Source: an uncultured Clostridia bacterium
GTDB lineage: Bacteria; Bacillota; Clostridia; Christensenellales; Aristaeellaceae
Direction: 5' to 3'
Length of the DNA stretch: 7,899 bases
NCBI GenBank assembly: GCA_934663625.1
Contig: CAKUKP010000098.1
Location: forward strand, 1-7,899
Part shown: positions 5,794 through 7,899 of the stretch, one piece after another
How positions within the stretch are numbered: the first letter of the stretch is position 1
How the letters are laid out: each line of letters opens with the position of its first letter
The notes under the pieces: model-generated
Seen by the model: the letters and a program-made list of their open reading frames with translations, nothing else
The model's database searches: none
Told to the model about the DNA's origin: nothing
Made by a program: the position numbers and the translations under genes

Positions 5794-6636
5794 ATGAAGT
5801 ACAAAATCGAAAAAAACACCGTGCAGGAAACGCTGATGATCCCGCTCTACGGCCGCAAGATGTGCACGAAGCTGTATCCCAATCTCTATCGGGATGAAGC
5901 GGCGGTTCGGCTGATGCGCGAAGTCGATTACGATTTTACCACGCTGGAAAAGAAATCCGCGAGCCTTATGCAGCGCTTTGGATTTCTGGAGGCCGCCATG
6001 CGGCAAAACGATATCGCCTTCGAAGTGCGCGCGTATCTGAAGGCGCATCCGAACGCGGCGGTCGTAAACCTCGGCTGCGGTCTGGACGATACCGGCCGCC
6101 GCTGCGATAACGGCAGCTGCAAAATCTACAATCTGGATTTTCCGGATGTGATCCGCGTGCGCGACACGCTGCTGCCCGCCGGAGATCGCGAGGAAAACAT
6201 TCCCTGCGATTTGAACGACGGCGCATGGCTTTCGAAGATCGACGCATCGAACGGCGCGATATTCTTCGCGGCGGGCGTATTTTATTACTTCCTGACGGAA
6301 CAGGTACGCGCGCTTCTGCAAAAGATGGCGGACGCTTTCCCCGGCACTGCGATCGTATTCGATGCGGCGAACGCGCGGGCGGTAAAGCTCATGCTGAAAA
6401 CATGGATACGGGACGCCGAAATCAAGGATGTGGGCGCATATTTCGCGGTTTCCAACGCGCAGGCGGAAATCGCCCCGTGGGATCGCCGGTTTCAGGTTTC
6501 CAGCCGCGGCTATATGCTGGGCTACAACGATCTGAAGGATCCGTCCGTCAGCGGATTTTTCCGCTTCCTCGCGAAGGTGGGCGATGGATATATGAAAATG
6601 CAAATCGTAAAAATCGAATTTGACGACGGCGAATGA
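5794..6636 (+). CDS. LCM-family SAM-dependent methyltransferase (second, divergent copy)
   Basis: A 280-residue class I methyltransferase of the same leucine carboxyl methyltransferase-like family as the first operon gene, but of a different subgroup. Motifs: VVNLGCGLDDT (90-100) for SAM, IYNLDFPDVI (111-120), AIFFAAGVFYYF (155-166) where the first copy has an EGLTMYL-type motif, and a long C-terminal block with SSRGYMLGYNDLKDP (236-250). The opening MKYKIEKNTVQETL matches the start I recall for Clostridia relatives, so I chose ATG 5794 over the in-frame GTG at 5782. No strong Shine-Dalgarno is present; GTGAG lies about 7 nt ahead. It sits 31 nt after the membrane remnant and is the last gene of the operon. 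Substrate unknown. Low pairwise similarity outside the motifs argues against a recent duplication of the first copy. Confidence 0.9.
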   Translation: MKYKIEKNTVQETLMIPLYGRKMCTKLYPNLYRDEAAVRLMREVDYDFTTLEKKSASLMQRFGFLEAAMRQNDIAFEVRAYLKAHPNAAVVNLGCGLDDTGRRCDNGSCKIYNLDFPDVIRVRDTLLPAGDREENIPCDLNDGAWLSKIDASNGAIFFAAGVFYYFLTEQVRALLQKMADAFPGTAIVFDAANARAVKLMLKTWIRDAEIKDVGAYFAVSNAQAEIAPWDRRFQVSSRGYMLGYNDLKDPSVSGFFRFLAKVGDGYMKMQIVKIEFDDGE

Positions 6637-6651
6637 AGCGCATGCGCTTCA
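6634..6651 (+). terminator. Perfect palindrome at the operon end, possible terminator
   Basis: TGAAGCGCATGCGCTTCA is a perfect 18-bp palindrome that includes the stop codon of the last operon gene. It can form a GC-rich stem of about seven base pairs around a CATG loop and is followed by TTTCT, a weak T tract. It could end the operon transcript, stall ribosomes at the stop, or be a protein site. Confidence 0.35.
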
Positions 6652-6695
6652 TTTCTCCAAAATCTCACGATTTTGTCGAATAAGAAGAGGACTGC

Positions 6696-6733
6696 GGATT
6701 CCTAAAAATCTGCGGATTTTCCGGGCGGAATCC
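6696..6733. repeat. Nested inverted repeat downstream of the operon
   Basis: Outer arms GGATTCC (6696-6702) and GGAATCC (6727-6733) enclose inner arms AAAATC (6705-6710) and GATTTT (6715-6720) around a TGCG loop. Both levels pair perfectly, with an asymmetric internal loop between them. There is no T tract, so it is not a typical terminator. It marks the left border of the AT-rich stretch before the ATC-hydrolase-like gene and may be the edge of an acquired segment. Confidence 0.4.
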
Positions 6734-6747
6734 TGACTGGCGGAATT

Positions 6748-6776
6748 GTTTTTTCAATGCTTCCGCTTGAAAAAAC
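6748..6776. repeat. Perfect 10-bp inverted repeat (hairpin)
   Basis: GTTTTTTCAA (6748-6757) and TTGAAAAAAC (6767-6776) are perfectly complementary with a 9-nt spacer. It lies 13 bp left of the first 40-bp direct repeat and has no counterpart next to the second copy. As a hairpin it lacks a terminator T tract. It may be an end structure of a small mobile unit. Confidence 0.5.
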
Positions 6777-6789
6777 CAAATTCACCGCA

Positions 6790-6829
6790 CATGTCGCTGA
6801 ATTTGATTTTACAGGCGGTTCTGTGAAAG
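6790..6829 (+). repeat. Left copy of a 40-bp direct repeat (DR-L)
   Basis: Forty consecutive bases, beginning CATGTCGCTGAATTTG and ending CTGTGAAAG, are identical to 7580-7619. Within it TTTTACAG (6807-6814) and CTGTGAAA (6821-6828) pair through a six-base GCGGTT loop, with one T-G mismatch that would be a wobble in RNA. Looser similarity (TTGGG...CAA...CCG) continues rightward beyond the identical core. Confidence 0.9.
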
Positions 6830-6919
6830 CTTTGGGACAAACCGGAAGTGTTATTGTTTCATTATGTTTTGAAGCAAGTTTAAATACATCCCTTGTATTA
6901 TTGATTGGAGTGATCAGCG

Positions 6920-7570
6920 ATGAAGTATATGGGAATGCCGATGGGCATGTGGGCGCTGTTTGCGCGCTCCTTTGAAAAGCAGCTGATAAGCGTATTCGGC
7001 TACAGCGCGGCGATGGCGAAGGACATTGCGAAGAATGCAAAGCCGCGCTATCGGGAAATCATCGCCCGTCTGCCGGAATTTGAAAAGGCGGATCGTTTTC
7101 AGATGAACATCGTCAACTGCGCCATGCTGGGCGCGTTCATCCTTTCGATGCCGCAGCGCCCCGATGTTGCGCGCCTGACCGATTATTACGCCCGCGCGAT
7201 GATGACGAAGCCGATGCGCAAATTCTGCCGGATCAGCGGAAAATCCAAATGTACCGAACGGGATATCGCCGGTATGCGGGCGACCGCCAAGCTGAGGGCC
7301 GCCGACCGCAATCCGTATTCGTGGAATATGGATTTTTACCCCTATCCGGACGGCAGCGGCTATGAGGGACGATTTACCAAATGCGGCATCTGCACGCTGA
7401 TGCGGGAACTGGGGCTGTACGATCTGACCCCCGCCTTATGCCATCTGGATTATACCATGAGCGAAGCGGGCGGCGCGACGAACTTCGTGCGAAAGTATAC
7501 GCTCGCCTCCGGCGGGCCGTACTGCGATTGCGGGTACCACAAATTAGATTCTCCGAAATCCCGCAATTAG
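6920..7570 (+). CDS. ATC-hydrolase-like protein (L-2-amino-thiazoline-4-carboxylate hydrolase family)
   Basis: A 216-residue soluble protein that I place in the L-2-amino-thiazoline-4-carboxylic acid hydrolase family (PF14196-like) by its C-terminal half: FTKCGICTLM (152-161), LCHLDYTMSEAGG (173-185) and TLASGGPYCDCGY (194-206). The characterised member opens the ATC ring to N-carbamoyl-L-cysteine in bacterial cysteine production from ATC. Many Clostridia proteins of this size carry the label without biochemical proof, so the substrate is uncertain. Conserved Cys155, Cys158, Cys174, Cys202 and Cys204 and the HLDY acid are candidate active or metal-binding residues. GGAG lies about 10 nt before the ATG. 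The gene is separated from the operon by 283 nt, is bracketed by 40-bp direct repeats, and ends in TAG. A strong terminator follows at 7689-7724. It may be an independently acquired gene. Confidence 0.85.
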   Translation: MKYMGMPMGMWALFARSFEKQLISVFGYSAAMAKDIAKNAKPRYREIIARLPEFEKADRFQMNIVNCAMLGAFILSMPQRPDVARLTDYYARAMMTKPMRKFCRISGKSKCTERDIAGMRATAKLRAADRNPYSWNMDFYPYPDGSGYEGRFTKCGICTLMRELGLYDLTPALCHLDYTMSEAGGATNFVRKYTLASGGPYCDCGYHKLDSPKSRN

Positions 7571-7579
7571 ACATTGACG

Positions 7580-7619
7580 CATGTCGCTGAATTTGATTTT
7601 ACAGGCGGTTCTGTGAAAG
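7580..7619 (+). repeat. Right copy of a 40-bp direct repeat (DR-R)
   Basis: Identical over 40 bp to 6790-6829, at an offset of exactly 790 bp. It starts 10 nt after the stop codon of the ATC-hydrolase-like gene, between convergent genes. The internal hairpin is at 7597-7618. Similarity breaks at the first base on either side, with only patchy resemblance beyond. Confidence 0.9.
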
Positions 7620-7667
7620 GTTATTGGGCAATCCGAATGGTTTCAGTGCTTTCGTCGGTTTGCTGCA

Positions 7668-7899
7668 TTACGTATCCCTTGCGATTTTCCGGTATTCGAT
7701 GGGCAGAATACCGGTGCTTTTTTTGAACAGCTCCGCAAAGCGGCTGGACGTGGTATAGCCGATCATCTGGGCGATCTGGCCCATCGTAAAATCGGTATCG
7801 ATCAGCAGATGCTCCGCCTAGCTCATGCGCCGCCCCTGAATGTACTGCGTGATCGTGCAGCCGAACCTGCGCTTAACTTCGTACAGCAGGATACTTCCG
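7668..7899 (-). pseudogene. AraC-family transcriptional regulator, C-terminal HTH part, interrupted by an amber codon
   Basis: The minus-strand frame entering from the window edge reads the AraC/XylS DNA-binding domain: LLYEVKRRFGCTITQYIQGR, then RMS, a TAG at 7818-7820, then AEHLLIDTDFTMGQIAQMIG and SSRFAELFKKSTGILPIEYR, ending at TAA 7668-7670. The pieces fit the canonical double helix-turn-helix with its FKKxTGxxPxEYR end, and the TAG sits where relatives usually have Gln or Lys (a CAG-to-TAG change would do it). The regulator is therefore probably non-functional, losing its second helix-turn-helix. Alternatives are a sequencing error or amber readthrough; TAG also ends the neighbouring hydrolase gene, so recoding is unlikely. 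The N-terminal sensor part lies outside the window, so its ligand and targets are unknown. Confidence 0.85.
7689..7724 (+). terminator. Intrinsic terminator of the ATC-hydrolase-like gene, inside antisense AraC coding sequence
   Basis: CCGGTATTC (7689-7697) and GAATACCGG (7706-7714) form a perfect 9-bp stem with an 8-nt loop, followed by TGC and seven T residues (7718-7724): a textbook rho-independent terminator on the plus strand. It lies about 120 nt after the hydrolase stop. On the other strand the same bases encode the KKSTGILPIEYR end of the AraC-like protein. Confidence 0.8.

Larger units (their letters stand above)
6745..6915. other. AT-rich island before the ATC-hydrolase-like gene
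   Basis: Base composition shifts visibly to AT-rich here compared with the flanking GC-rich genes. It contains the 6748-6776 hairpin and the left 40-bp repeat. A plus-strand frame from ATG 6757 reads MLPLEKTKFTAHVAEF and on into the next gene; an antisense frame is also open. Neither has a ribosome binding site or a family I recognise, so I do not call a gene. TTGAAG (6869-6874) and TTGTAT (6893-6898), 18 nt apart, are a weak candidate promoter for the downstream gene. Confidence 0.45.

Noticed and set aside
891..6357. Frequent CGATCG hexamers (about eight by eye), reminiscent of a HIP1-like repeated motif
   Set aside because: They fall mainly in coding sequence where Ile-Val/Asp codons in a GC-rich bias produce them; there is no extended flanking consensus.
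6790..7619. CRISPR array or integron attC sites as the explanation for the 40-bp repeats
   Set aside because: Only two copies with a 750-bp spacer exclude a CRISPR array, and the repeat lacks the paired attC core sites (GTTRRRY / RYYYAAC) and overall palindromic form.

Overview
The window looks like chromosomal DNA of a moderately GC-rich, low-abundance-type Clostridia (Firmicutes) bacterium, probably an uncultured gut lineage. This rests on the gene families (an AzgA/PbuG-type NCS2 permease, LCM-type methyltransferases, an ATC-hydrolase-like protein), strong GGAGG-type Shine-Dalgarno sites, consensus sigma-A promoters and intrinsic terminators. No gene allows a species call. GC content was judged by eye only.

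Layout. Bases 1-729 (minus strand) hold the N-terminal part of a small membrane protein of unknown function, its promoter, and the intrinsic terminator of the next gene. Bases 730-2134 (minus) hold a complete NCS2 purine/pyrimidine permease with a TTG start and its own promoter. Bases 2135-2599 are a divergent intergenic region carrying short repeats, then a plus-strand promoter with perfect TTGACA-17-TATAAT hexamers, a dyad that may be an operator over the start point, and a leader of about 165 nt.

Bases 2600-6636 (plus) form a tightly packed operon: an LCM-family SAM methyltransferase, a UbiE-like SAM methyltransferase, a metallo-beta-lactamase-fold hydrolase, an alpha/beta hydrolase that ends early, the C-terminal remnant of a membrane protein, and a second, divergent LCM-family methyltransferase. 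The hydrolase and the membrane remnant meet in different frames, which looks like a deletion scar. Three methyltransferases plus two hydrolases under one strong, possibly repressed promoter suggest a small-molecule modification or detoxification pathway; the substrate cannot be read from the sequence.

Bases 6637-7667 hold an AT-rich, hairpin-rich stretch and a gene resembling L-2-amino-thiazoline-4-carboxylate hydrolase, bracketed by two identical 40-bp direct repeats exactly 790 bp apart. This looks like a recombinable cassette. Bases 7668-7899 (minus) hold the C-terminal DNA-binding region of an AraC-family regulator interrupted by an in-frame amber codon. The intrinsic terminator for the plus-strand hydrolase gene is embedded in this regulator's coding sequence.

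The most noteworthy items are the repeat-flanked cassette, the methyltransferase/hydrolase operon with its promoter-operator, the internal deletion scar, and the terminator hidden inside an antisense coding region. I found no tRNA, rRNA, CRISPR array or recognisable transposase.
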